A stretch of 64,000 nt of DNA from assembly GCA_964462535.1 (NCBI GenBank), contig CAYWXV010000003.1, positions 74,256-138,255 on the forward strand, written 5' to 3'. The position numbers and the translations under genes were made by a program. Below, in pieces: positions 8,784 through 17,368 of this stretch. How positions within the stretch are numbered: position 1 is the stretch's first letter; each line of letters opens with the position of its first letter. Source of the stretch: CAYWXV01 sp964462535 (GTDB lineage: Bacteria; Bacteroidota; Ignavibacteria; OLB7). A model generated the notes under the pieces. It was not told the origin of the DNA. It did no database searches and worked only from the letters and a program-made list of their open reading frames with translations.

Positions 8784-9941
8784 ATGTCCTATCTCTTCAC
8801 TTCTGAATCTGTCAGCGAAGGCCATCCCGACAAGGTGTCGGACCAAATCTCAGATGCGATCCTCGACGCGATCCTTACCGACGACCCCTCAGCTCGAGTC
8901 GCGTGCGAGACATTCGTAACTACTGGATTGGTCGTGATTGGCGGAGAGATTACCACGACAACGTACGTCGACTTCGCGGAGGTGGCACGCGAGACGATCC
9001 GGTCGATCGGCTATACGCAGCCAGAGCTTCGGTTCGATTGCGATTCTTGCGGCGTGCTGAACGCCGTCCACTCACAGTCGCCTGACATTGCAAAGGGGGT
9101 TGATGTCGGTGGTGCCGGTGATCAGGGTATGATGTTTGGTTACGCCTCCGACGAGACGCCCGAGTACATGCCAATGCCGCTGATGTACGCGCATCGTCTG
9201 ATGATGAATCTGGCGAAGGTCCGCAAGCAGCGAAACACTCCCATGTCGTATCTCCGTCCGGACTCAAAGAGTCAGGTAACGATTCAGTACGATGAGAACG
9301 GAAAACCGCAGCGCGTTGACACCATCGTCGTGTCGACCCAGCATGATCCACTCGGCGGGAAGAAGGCGATGCAGGGGCGAATCCTGGCCGACCTCCACGA
9401 ATTCATTATTCCGAAGTCGATACCGTCCAGCATGATCGATGCGAAGACGCGCGTATTGGTGAACCCGACCGGCAGCTTTGAAATTGGCGGCCCCCATGGT
9501 GATACCGGGTTGACGGGCAGGAAGATCATCGTTGACACATACGGCGGGCGTGCACCGCACGGTGGTGGCGCCTTCAGTGGCAAGGACCCGTCGAAGGTCG
9601 ATCGCTCGGCTGCCTATGCCGCCAGGCACGTCGCGAAGAACATTGTTGCAGCCAAGCTGGCTCGGGAGTGTACCATTCAGGTTGCCTACGCAATAGGCGT
9701 CGCAGAGCCGGTTTCGCTCCGCGTCGATACCCACGGGACCGGTATTATTCCGGACATCGAGATATCGCGACTTGTCAAGAAGAACGTTGATATGCGACCT
9801 GCAGGCATTATTGAGCGACTCCGACTTCGGCGCCCGGTCTACCGTGCCACCGCCGCGTACGGACACTTCGGTCGCAAAGGCGAATCGTTCACCTGGGAGA
9901 ACCTCGACCTCGTCGACGTCTTCCAGAACGCTGTCCGTTGA
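8784..9941 (+). CDS. metK: S-adenosylmethionine synthase
   Basis: 385 residues, the usual length. It forms SAM from methionine and ATP. Clear landmarks are the N-terminal FTSESVSEGHPDK, the GAGDQG loop followed by MFGYA, the P-loop-like GPHGDTGLTGRK with the DTYGG segment, and GGGAFSGKDPSKVDRS, all hallmark MetK motifs. No SAM riboswitch is visible in the 44-bp leader. It heads a tight group with a methyltransferase and ahcY, so the cell can make SAM, use it and recycle the product from one transcript. Confidence 0.97.
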   Translation: MSYLFTSESVSEGHPDKVSDQISDAILDAILTDDPSARVACETFVTTGLVVIGGEITTTTYVDFAEVARETIRSIGYTQPELRFDCDSCGVLNAVHSQSPDIAKGVDVGGAGDQGMMFGYASDETPEYMPMPLMYAHRLMMNLAKVRKQRNTPMSYLRPDSKSQVTIQYDENGKPQRVDTIVVSTQHDPLGGKKAMQGRILADLHEFIIPKSIPSSMIDAKTRVLVNPTGSFEIGGPHGDTGLTGRKIIVDTYGGRAPHGGGAFSGKDPSKVDRSAAYAARHVAKNIVAAKLARECTIQVAYAIGVAEPVSLRVDTHGTGIIPDIEISRLVKKNVDMRPAGIIERLRLRRPVYRATAAYGHFGRKGESFTWENLDLVDVFQNAVR

Positions 9942-9952
9942 AAGGGGTCGCG

Positions 9953-10570
9953 ATGCGCGTCCTGAACGTCGGTTGCGGCATGGCGAAACTCGATTTCCAA
10001 GAGGCGCTGACGAGCACCCAGGTGATCGGCGTCGACCTGAGTAGACACTCGCAGGCCGACGTTATCCATGACCTCAACCAGATACCGTGGCCGTTCGAAA
10101 CCGGCGCGTTCGATCTGGTGATCATGCAGGATATCATTGAACACCTGATCGATGTCCCAGCCGCAATCAACGAGGTCTATCGCATACTCCGCCACGGTGG
10201 ACGCGTTAGGATCCGAACGCCGCACTACTCCAGTTCGTACGCATACAACGATCCGACGCACGTTCACTTCTTTGGCACGATGGTGTTCGACGGTTTTACC
10301 GACGGGAACACGAATCGGACCTACAGCACGTCACGCTTCCGGATGCGAGTCCGGCGTATCATCTTTCCCAAGGTCTGGCGCATTACAGGTGTGGCCTGGC
10401 TTGCCAACAGATTCGTTCATCGGTGGGAGCAGCTCTTCGCATTCGTCTTCCGTGCGGAGAACCTCTATTTCGAGATGGAGGCGGTGAAGGAGGATGCATC
10501 AAGAGATTCACATCAGACAGACTCATGTATAGAAAGGAGAAGCAATGGATTTCAAGGAGGGACAGTATAA
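9953..10570 (+). CDS. Class I SAM-dependent methyltransferase between metK and ahcY
   Basis: 205 residues. Motif I is VLNVGCG (G-x-G), followed by IGVDLS, then FDLVIMQDIIEHL and the post-motif LRHGGRVRIRTPHYSS, so this is a Rossmann-fold methyltransferase of the Methyltransf_11 type. I chose ATG 9953 because AAAGGGG lies 5-11 bases upstream; an upstream TTG at 9938 overlaps the metK stop. The recognisable domain ends at about 10490 (NLYFEMEAVK), and a hydrophilic tail of about 25 residues then runs through the ahcY ribosome binding site and 26 bp into ahcY. The histidines in DPTHVHFF are typical of the family. The substrate is unknown. Confidence 0.85.
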   Translation: MRVLNVGCGMAKLDFQEALTSTQVIGVDLSRHSQADVIHDLNQIPWPFETGAFDLVIMQDIIEHLIDVPAAINEVYRILRHGGRVRIRTPHYSSSYAYNDPTHVHFFGTMVFDGFTDGNTNRTYSTSRFRMRVRRIIFPKVWRITGVAWLANRFVHRWEQLFAFVFRAENLYFEMEAVKEDASRDSHQTDSCIERRSNGFQGGTV

Positions 10571-11822
10571 AGTCCGTGACCTCTCACTTGCCGAAGAGGG
10601 ACGCCTTCTTATCGAATGGGCCGAGAGCAGAATGCCGGTGCTGATGCACCTTCGCGAGAAGTACAGCCAGACGCAGCCGTTGAAGGGATATCGCATTGCC
10701 GGTTGCCTCCATGTCACAAAGGAGACGGCGGTGCTCATCCGGACCTTGCTGGCCGCCGGAGCCGAGATCTCGTGGTCCGGCTGCAATCCTCTCTCGACAA
10801 ACGATGCCGTTGCGGCGGCACTTGCCGCGGACGGCGTAAAGATCTACGCATGGCATGGATTGGGGACCGAGGACTTCTACTGGTGCATCGAGGAGACGCT
10901 CAAGATCAATCCGAACCTGACGCTCGACGACGGCGCGGATCTCATTTTCACCGTGCACAATAAGTTCCCCGAGCTGACCGCGTCGATGATCGGTGGCACC
11001 GAAGAGACAACCACCGGCGTCCACAGACTCCGCGCAATGGCCTCCGACGGCGCATTGAAGTACCCGGTAATCGCTGTAAATGACGCCGAGACAAAGTGGG
11101 ATTTCGATAACGTGTATGGCACGGGGCAGTCGACGCTTGACGGTGTGATCCGGGCTACGTCGGTCATGCTGGCAGGCAAGAACGTTGTCGTCGCCGGTTA
11201 TGGTCACTGCGGAAAGGGAGTTGCGATGAGGGCGAAGGGAATGGGTGCAAACGTCATTGTGACGGAAGTGAAGCCGACTGCGGCTTTGAAAGCGACGTTG
11301 GAGGGGATGCGCGTGATGGAGATGGACGAGGCGGCGGGGGTTGGCGATCTCTTCATTACGGCCACCGGTGTTAAGGATGTCATCACACAGCGCCATTTCC
11401 AGAAGATGAAGGATGGAGCTATTGTATGCAACACCGGCCACTACGATTGCGAGATCAACATCGGTGACCTCGAGATGCTGAAGACCGACAAGCGTACGAT
11501 TCGCACGAACAATGAGGAGTATGTCCTCGGCGATGGTCGGCGGATCTACCTTCTGGCGCAGGGTCGGCTTGTCAACCTGGCCGCCGCCGAGGGACATCCG
11601 TCCGAGGTGATGGACATGTCGTTCGCCAATCAGTTCATGTCGCAGATCCGTCTTGCCGAAATGCATCGCTCGGGTCAGCCGTGGGAGAACGGTGTGTACG
11701 ATATTCCCGCCGAACAGGATCAGGAGATCGCCTTCGTCAAGCTGCGCACCATGGGTATTGGGTTGGACGAGCTGACCCCCGAGCAGGTGGAGTACATGGA
11801 CGACTATTCTGCCGGAACCTAG
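10545..11822 (+). CDS. ahcY: Adenosylhomocysteinase
   Basis: 425 residues. It hydrolyses S-adenosylhomocysteine to adenosine and homocysteine with tightly bound NAD+. Landmarks are the substrate domain (AGCLHVTKETAVLIRTL, GAEISWSGCNPLSTND, AWHGLGTEDFYWC), the NAD-binding GYGHCGKG with the following VTEVKP, and the C-terminal GQPWENGVYDIP segment. An AAAGGAG ribosome binding site lies about 8 bases before the ATG, inside the methyltransferase reading frame. It completes the SAM cycle begun by metK and removes the product inhibitor of methyltransferases. Confidence 0.97.
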   Translation: MDFKEGQYKVRDLSLAEEGRLLIEWAESRMPVLMHLREKYSQTQPLKGYRIAGCLHVTKETAVLIRTLLAAGAEISWSGCNPLSTNDAVAAALAADGVKIYAWHGLGTEDFYWCIEETLKINPNLTLDDGADLIFTVHNKFPELTASMIGGTEETTTGVHRLRAMASDGALKYPVIAVNDAETKWDFDNVYGTGQSTLDGVIRATSVMLAGKNVVVAGYGHCGKGVAMRAKGMGANVIVTEVKPTAALKATLEGMRVMEMDEAAGVGDLFITATGVKDVITQRHFQKMKDGAIVCNTGHYDCEINIGDLEMLKTDKRTIRTNNEEYVLGDGRRIYLLAQGRLVNLAAAEGHPSEVMDMSFANQFMSQIRLAEMHRSGQPWENGVYDIPAEQDQEIAFVKLRTMGIGLDELTPEQVEYMDDYSAGT

Positions 11823-11850
11823 CGGTAGCCACACCATCGGTCACGTTCCA

Positions 11851-11882
11851 CAACAGGCTCGTCGTGATCGGCGGGCCTGTTG
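11851..11882 (+). terminator. Terminator-like hairpin after ahcY
   Basis: A 14-bp stem, CAACAGGCTCGTCG (11851-11864) against CGGCGGGCCTGTTG (11869-11882), has two G-U pairs and a 4-base TGAT loop. The T tract that follows is poor, so termination is likely but not certain. Confidence 0.6.
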
Positions 11883-11940
11883 TATATCCAGACCGCCGCC
11901 GCCGTACGGGACTGTACGCACTTTCACCTATTTTCCGACG

Positions 11941-13890
11941 ATGATTCATCGTCCCGCCCCACGCTTCTATTGCTTGCGTCCCATTCTCCTGCTGATGGTC
12001 CTGTCGGCGGGGGGTCTTCGTGCGCAACAGGGGGGCCCGCAGGAATCGCTACCGCTGCTCGGTCCAACCGTGCGATATGAGTTCGGCGTTCCAATCGCGG
12101 TTGACCGTCTCCCGGGACTGGTCAATCGATTCAATGTTCCTGGAACGGGCGAGTCTCGCAACCACACAATTGGCAGCGGTGCAACGCTCCTCTTTCCGCA
12201 ACTCATTTCCCGTCGACTCGGGCTTCGCCTCCACGCGCTTCTAGGCGTTTCTTTCGGGCTCTTCGAGTCGGATCCGTACCTCGTTGATCTGTTGGACACC
12301 GCGAGCGGCGTCCTCCTCTCCACCGCCAACCGCTTCAACGTATCGACGACGTTGGGAAGCGCTCAATTGGGAGCCGGGGTTGATCTCCGGCTGGCTGACG
12401 GACCCGCCTTCTTCGGAATCGGCCTCTGGGGGGAGACCAGGTTCGCGTTGGAGATTGTGGAGCGTGAGGAGCTTCTCTTTCCGGACACTGCTCGTTTCCC
12501 GTCGGGTGAACGGACCCGCGTATTGACTGCTGGAGAGAGCCTGGGGGCGCAGGCTTTGAGAGGAGGTGGAGAGTTTCGTCTTGGTGCGCGTTTCGGTATC
12601 AATCCCGACCTGGCCATCGAGTCTTCGGTCCACACTCGCGTAGACGTCGCCTCGCTTGTGGATGGACTCGCGGCGCGAGCCTGGTCGGTGGGTGCCCAGT
12701 TGTCGTTCCTCATGCCGTTTGGGGTGCGAGGGGGGGACGACGACCTCCTTGCGCGCCGCATCCCAGGCCTGCAGCTCGACTTGTACGCCATCGACGGCGA
12801 CGCGGTCGCACAGATCGGCACCCTTCAGCCGGTGCGGGTCGTTCATCGCCGTGTTGTCCCTCTTATTCCCATCGTCTACTTCGGAACAGGTTCAACGACG
12901 ATCCCCGATCGGTATCGATTGATCGACCGGGCCGCGGCGGACTCGTTCACAATGGCCGATCTCTCTGGTCTGGATCCACTTCAGCTCTCACGACGCTCTA
13001 TTGACGTCATCGCCTGGAGAATGGGATTGGCGGATGACGCGAAGTTGACGTTGGTGTCGTCTTCCGGCCGGGGAGACGAAATCGCACGGCGCCGCGCCGA
13101 GGTCCTCCGGAGCTACTTGATAGATGTCTGGGGAATCGCCTCTTCGCGTATCGCTGTTCGCACTGAGCGGATGCGTAGCGGGCCGGGGGAGGGCGTGGAG
13201 TTTCGCTGCTCAAATCAGTCGCTGGTGGCCGATCCTATTGTCGTTGAGTGGGTGGAGCAGGCCTACCGTGCTCCAATCGTTGGAATGGACCGGATAATAC
13301 CGCGCGAAGGGGGCCTTCGGCGATGGGAGATAGAATTGACACGCATGGGATCCAGAATAGCCTATTTCGAGGGCGAAGGCTTTTCGGATGGGCGCGAACT
13401 CTCAGGGCAACTTCTTCTCGATTCAATCCGTGGTGCCGACGAAGAGGAACCGATCGTTGGACATCTCTTTGTGGAGAACATGGCGGGCGTTCGCGATACT
13501 GCTCACGACATCCTCCCGCTGCGCACCCTTGACCTTGCGGTCGACTCGCTCGGAGGAACGATCGTCGACGGCGTGCTCGGCGTGGTTGCCGACGATCGGG
13601 GAAAGCTCACGTCTCCGACGACGGGCGCGGCGGCAGAATTGATCGACGGGGTCGTTGACGGGTGCGAGGTACACGTCTGGATGGTGCGTTCGGATGCGGC
13701 TTCCGCTAGCGGAAGGGGAGGAGTTGACCTGCTGACAACACTTCTCGGTCGGAATATTCAGCCGTCGAGTCTCCGATTTACGTCCCCTCTCCGCGATCGT
13801 TGGACGCCGGACAACAGCCCGGAATCCACGATCCTGTCGTCCGGTGTGTCATTTCGAATTTCCTCATCGAACACACGAGCTGCCCCATGA
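11941..13890 (+). CDS. Exported protein with degenerate OmpA-like domain
   Basis: 649 residues. A signal peptide (cleavage near LRA-Q) is followed by a region of about 230 residues that looks like a beta-barrel or beta-sandwich repeat. From about residue 300 there is an OmpA-like fold: VYFGTGSTTIP in place of the usual (V/I)xFxxxS, then LVSSSGRGDE, a basic RRRAEVLRSYL helix and a variant of the closing strand. The canonical GHTD and the peptidoglycan-binding Asp/Arg pattern are not preserved, so wall binding is doubtful. The C-terminal 200 residues are unassigned. The stop overlaps the next start codon (ATGA), so the two genes are translationally coupled. Confidence 0.75.
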   Translation: MIHRPAPRFYCLRPILLLMVLSAGGLRAQQGGPQESLPLLGPTVRYEFGVPIAVDRLPGLVNRFNVPGTGESRNHTIGSGATLLFPQLISRRLGLRLHALLGVSFGLFESDPYLVDLLDTASGVLLSTANRFNVSTTLGSAQLGAGVDLRLADGPAFFGIGLWGETRFALEIVEREELLFPDTARFPSGERTRVLTAGESLGAQALRGGGEFRLGARFGINPDLAIESSVHTRVDVASLVDGLAARAWSVGAQLSFLMPFGVRGGDDDLLARRIPGLQLDLYAIDGDAVAQIGTLQPVRVVHRRVVPLIPIVYFGTGSTTIPDRYRLIDRAAADSFTMADLSGLDPLQLSRRSIDVIAWRMGLADDAKLTLVSSSGRGDEIARRRAEVLRSYLIDVWGIASSRIAVRTERMRSGPGEGVEFRCSNQSLVADPIVVEWVEQAYRAPIVGMDRIIPREGGLRRWEIELTRMGSRIAYFEGEGFSDGRELSGQLLLDSIRGADEEEPIVGHLFVENMAGVRDTAHDILPLRTLDLAVDSLGGTIVDGVLGVVADDRGKLTSPTTGAAAELIDGVVDGCEVHVWMVRSDAASASGRGGVDLLTTLLGRNIQPSSLRFTSPLRDRWTPDNSPESTILSSGVSFRISSSNTRAAP

Positions 13891-14666
13891 GGATGCCACG
13901 CGCTTCAATAGCTGTTCTGGCGATTCTCTTCGGGTGCAACGGAGCCAGTGAAGCTCCGGAGAATCGGACGAGGGAGGGAGACCTGGCTCCTTGCCACTAT
14001 CGGTCCATTCTTCATCGAGGCGCATACTACGACGTAGTCACCGTCAATCTCGACTACGCACACGTGCGGCTCTACTGGCGGCGCGAGGATGGGAGCAGGA
14101 TCGGGACCTTTCCCGCTCTCCGTGACCTACTTGCTGCACGCGGAGAGACGTTGTTGGTGGCGACCAACGGAGGAATATTCTTGAAGGGATTTATACCCGC
14201 AGGTGTTCACATTGAACGGGGGAGAGAACGGGTTGCGGTCAACAAGGAAGAGGGTTGGGGAAATTTCTTTTTGAAGCCCAACGGCGTGTTCGCCATTACG
14301 AGCAAGGGTGCAATGGTGGTTTCGACGGGACAATTCGTCCAAATCGCGTCGCACGATTCCGTGTACGAGGCAACACAGTCTGGTCCAATGCTGCTTGAAC
14401 ATGGGATCGTCCATCCCATTTTTGAGGACTCGAGCTATCACTACAACGTCCGAAGCGGCGTCGCCGCCCCAACGCCGAATCAGGTTATCCTCGTGATCTC
14501 GCGGACAGAAGTGACACTCTACGATTTCGCAACGTTGTTTCGCGATGAATTGAAATGCAATGATGCGCTCTATCTGGACGGTGACATTACGCGTATGTAC
14601 GCGCCGGCGCTGGGGCGGCGCGATACCGGTTCTTGTGCGGGGATCATCGGTGTCGTTGCGCGCTGA
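13887..14666 (+). CDS. YigE-like phosphodiester glycosidase family lipoprotein
   Basis: 259 residues, starting in the ATGA overlap with the previous stop (alternative ATG at 13893). The N-terminus is a short signal with a lipobox-like LFGC (C17), so a lipoprotein is likely. The domain matches the phosphodiester glycosidase (NAGPA/YigE) type: ATNGGIF, GVHIERG, a GPMLL core and the terminal ALYLDGDITRMY, where the family has LDG-S-x-x-MY. Members remove sugars linked through a phosphodiester. The substrate here is unknown; envelope location and pairing with an OmpA-like protein suggest wall or surface glycans. Confidence 0.8.
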   Translation: MRMPRASIAVLAILFGCNGASEAPENRTREGDLAPCHYRSILHRGAYYDVVTVNLDYAHVRLYWRREDGSRIGTFPALRDLLAARGETLLVATNGGIFLKGFIPAGVHIERGRERVAVNKEEGWGNFFLKPNGVFAITSKGAMVVSTGQFVQIASHDSVYEATQSGPMLLEHGIVHPIFEDSSYHYNVRSGVAAPTPNQVILVISRTEVTLYDFATLFRDELKCNDALYLDGDITRMYAPALGRRDTGSCAGIIGVVAR

Positions 14667-14896
14667 GGAATCATCAGGCACGTGTCTCAACGCAAGCGCT
14701 TGCCGTGCCGTGTCAGGAAGCGTAGCATAGGTGAGATGTCACGGTGTACCAGGATCCAGCAACGGACCAAAAGGCGATCGATGTTGCGACCGTCGCGCCA
14801 CCGTAGGTGAGCGTAGCCACCACCCGGGAAGCCGAGCGACATATCACCTGCGACGGATCTTGGACGACGCGAAGAGCTAGTCAATCAGTGTCCACC
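14667..14896. other. Intergenic region between convergent genes
   Basis: 230 bases between the glycosidase stop and the stop of the first T9SS cargo gene. A 10-bp palindrome CAAGCGCTTG lies near 14692. A 65-codon minus-strand frame (14687-14884) has no recognisable product, so I do not call it. No hairpin with a T tract was seen. Confidence 0.4.
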
Positions 14897-17110
14897 TCAG
14901 TGGACGACGACAACAGACGTAGTGCGAACGTGCGATCCTGCGTGCATTCGCAGCCGATACACCCCGCTTGGAAGATCTTGAATATCAAGCGCCAGATTAT
15001 GCTCACCCGCATCGAGATTCTCATCTAGTATGAGGTTGACAAGGCGTCCCGCTTCGTCGAGAATCTCAATTACGATGTGTTCGGGATGGGTCAGGGTACA
15101 CGTGACGTGACCGAGTGTTGCAGTCGGGGTCGGACGAACGGAGCCGAGCGAGAACTCCATATCATCGTGAGATGGGACTCCCGCCGCCGGAACAACGATT
15201 GCCGACCATACAGAAGTGTCGCGACGGCATTCTGCGTTGGACCAGAATTTGGCGGTCGATCTGAACACCCCTTGACTTGTGGGTGTGAATGTCACGAACA
15301 ACGTGAAGCATTCCTGCGGGGCCAGGCGCACTACGTCGCGAAGACTATCAATTGTCGACTGCGGAACAGTGAAGTTTGTCACCAGCCATTCAATCACGGA
15401 GCCCCCGTTGGGATTGTTGAACGTAACGGTGTCGCCACCTGGGATGCCTGCGTTGCAGATATCGAGTGGAAGCGTACGTGGACCGTCAACACCCAAACGG
15501 AATACACCGAAATTCAAGTCATCCACGTAAACGCATGGTTGCGTAGCGACGCCAGTCACCACTAACGACGCCACATCGCAGTCGGTCACTACCTTGAGCG
15601 TATCGAAGTAGCGCTCGGCGGGTGGGCGTGAACAAAAACCGATGTGGACGATCACACTTTCCCCACTGTCCAGAACAACGGGTGTAGGCCCGGGCTCAAT
15701 ACTCTTGATTGTAAATCCCTGATCTCCCCGCATCAGCATTGCGCTGGTTACATTGATTGGGCGGGAGCTATTGTTCGTGAAGGTCACGAGGGTATCAACG
15801 CAGGAGTCTTTCCTTACCCTCCCGGCATCGAGAATCCCGGTCACGTTTGGCGAGAGGACTGGGGGGATGTACCCGAACGGAAGCCGCCACTCCGCCCCCG
15901 TGCGATCCATGATGACGAGTTGCGCCGAGGCATTCATCAGTGGATCGACGGGCTGGCACCGAACGATAGCGAACGTCGCTCCGACCAGGTCCGCTGGCTT
16001 CGTTGGATTGACAAAGACCAGCTTTGCGTTATTGATAGTCGACGTATCCAGCGAAATGCTGAGTAGTCCGGCAGGGTTGGTCGATACGTCCTTGACAGTA
16101 TAGGTCGTTGACTCACAAACGCTCGTGTCGGTGATGATCAACGTGTCGGCAATTTGAAGCACGGAACCCAGTATTCCCGTGATCCGATGCGAGTCCCACG
16201 ACGGGGTATGAACGAATGTGTTGCCGTGCTGTTCGCTCGGCGCGCGTTGTTCGACTGCAAGATTCCGAATCCCGTTTCCTGCGAGATCGCTCGTCTCTCG
16301 GTCATATCCCATTGATGTTCGCGCGACGCCACATACCACCCCGATAAGTCTGTCCATCCTTCTTCGCGTCCCGGTCAGATCGGGTTGTCTCGCCGAGAAT
16401 CTTTCACAGGTGTCGACGTACCTCTGCGGCAGATAGCATTGTCCCTTCTGACGTCTAGCCGCCAGAGCAGGCAAGTCCCACCACTGAGTCGTCTGTAACT
16501 GATGGATTGTGACGTTGGTGTTGTCGTATGAGGCAGCCATCAGGAGGTCGGATGGGCCCATCTTCCGGACACCAAACGATTCTGTCGGGGAGCCGAGACT
16601 AACGTTTCTCGGTGTTTCACCAGGCTGGGCAGGTACGATATAGTCCTTCCCCAACGTGGCGGCGGGAATCTCCGCAACGAACTCGCCCCCTGACTCTGTC
16701 GCATAGTAGCGATTGCCGATCGCTGGGTAGGTGGCACTGATGTCAAACGTAGCGTTGTTGATTCTAGCGATATCTGTCACAATCGGACGAGCGGCTGTGT
16801 TGTCCCGCGAGGTCAGCCCCACTATTTCTGAGCCTTCTGTTCGCGGTCGTACACGATTGATGCAGCCGGCCGGGCTAGTAATGTTGCCTTCATAATCAAC
16901 CGCGGCGGAGGTCCGCAGTTGAACCCTACTCTTCATCAGAGTGCGAAACCTGCTTTCACATACGCTAGACGTCGTATCCGGAAAACCCACAACGAGATGT
17001 GTTCCGGCAATAATCGCGTCCAGTGCTTGTGCGTTCAAGCCATAACCCCAACACCCCATCAGTATGGACGCGAAAAGGGTTCTCATTGCGTAAAGCGTCG
17101 TCAGTTTCAT
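14897..17110 (-). CDS. T9SS cargo protein 1 (short paralog, IgGFc-binding-like)
   Basis: 737 residues from the ATG at 17110 (upstream frame to 17341 lacks a signal; GGGAG lies 7 bases upstream of the chosen start). The signal peptide ends near LNA-Q. The N-terminal 320 residues follow the IgGFc-binding pattern (VVGFPDTT, GKDYIVPAQPG, QHGNTFVHTP). Two ASH/choice-of-anchor-like immunoglobulin domains follow, containing VTFTNNSSRPI and FVTFTPTSQG. The last 75 residues are a T9SS type A sorting domain: PTPTATLG, VIEILDEAGR and SGVYRLRM. Compared with its two paralogs it lacks the block of about 170 residues that carries the APRR motif. It is probably exported by T9SS and displayed or released. 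Confidence 0.85.
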   Translation of the reverse strand: MKLTTLYAMRTLFASILMGCWGYGLNAQALDAIIAGTHLVVGFPDTTSSVCESRFRTLMKSRVQLRTSAAVDYEGNITSPAGCINRVRPRTEGSEIVGLTSRDNTAARPIVTDIARINNATFDISATYPAIGNRYYATESGGEFVAEIPAATLGKDYIVPAQPGETPRNVSLGSPTESFGVRKMGPSDLLMAASYDNTNVTIHQLQTTQWWDLPALAARRQKGQCYLPQRYVDTCERFSARQPDLTGTRRRMDRLIGVVCGVARTSMGYDRETSDLAGNGIRNLAVEQRAPSEQHGNTFVHTPSWDSHRITGILGSVLQIADTLIITDTSVCESTTYTVKDVSTNPAGLLSISLDTSTINNAKLVFVNPTKPADLVGATFAIVRCQPVDPLMNASAQLVIMDRTGAEWRLPFGYIPPVLSPNVTGILDAGRVRKDSCVDTLVTFTNNSSRPINVTSAMLMRGDQGFTIKSIEPGPTPVVLDSGESVIVHIGFCSRPPAERYFDTLKVVTDCDVASLVVTGVATQPCVYVDDLNFGVFRLGVDGPRTLPLDICNAGIPGGDTVTFNNPNGGSVIEWLVTNFTVPQSTIDSLRDVVRLAPQECFTLFVTFTPTSQGVFRSTAKFWSNAECRRDTSVWSAIVVPAAGVPSHDDMEFSLGSVRPTPTATLGHVTCTLTHPEHIVIEILDEAGRLVNLILDENLDAGEHNLALDIQDLPSGVYRLRMHAGSHVRTTSVVVVH

Positions 17111-17368
17111 GATTGATCTCCCAACATTCGTGGATGCACATCGAATGCAAATACTCGAAGCCAGTGGATAGTTATGTGATATGCCGCAAAATGGTCCGGG
17201 AGCGAGGGACGCATCAATCCCATGCCATCGCGTGGATGCAGTGACGACGACATCGTAGGTCTTGCGCGATGACCTCGTAACGCCAATGATGTCGCGCGTC
17301 AGCGTGCAGGGGCCGAGTATTAGTAGCGCCGAAGCAATCAATAATCGGCGAACGCGCGGACCATTACA

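Noticed and set aside
10584..11837. A 417-codon open frame on the minus strand
   Set aside because: It is antisense to ahcY; its composition follows the third codon positions of that gene and it has no family resemblance.
14687..14884. A 65-codon minus-strand frame
   Set aside because: Arg-rich, no conserved features, in a convergent intergenic spacer.
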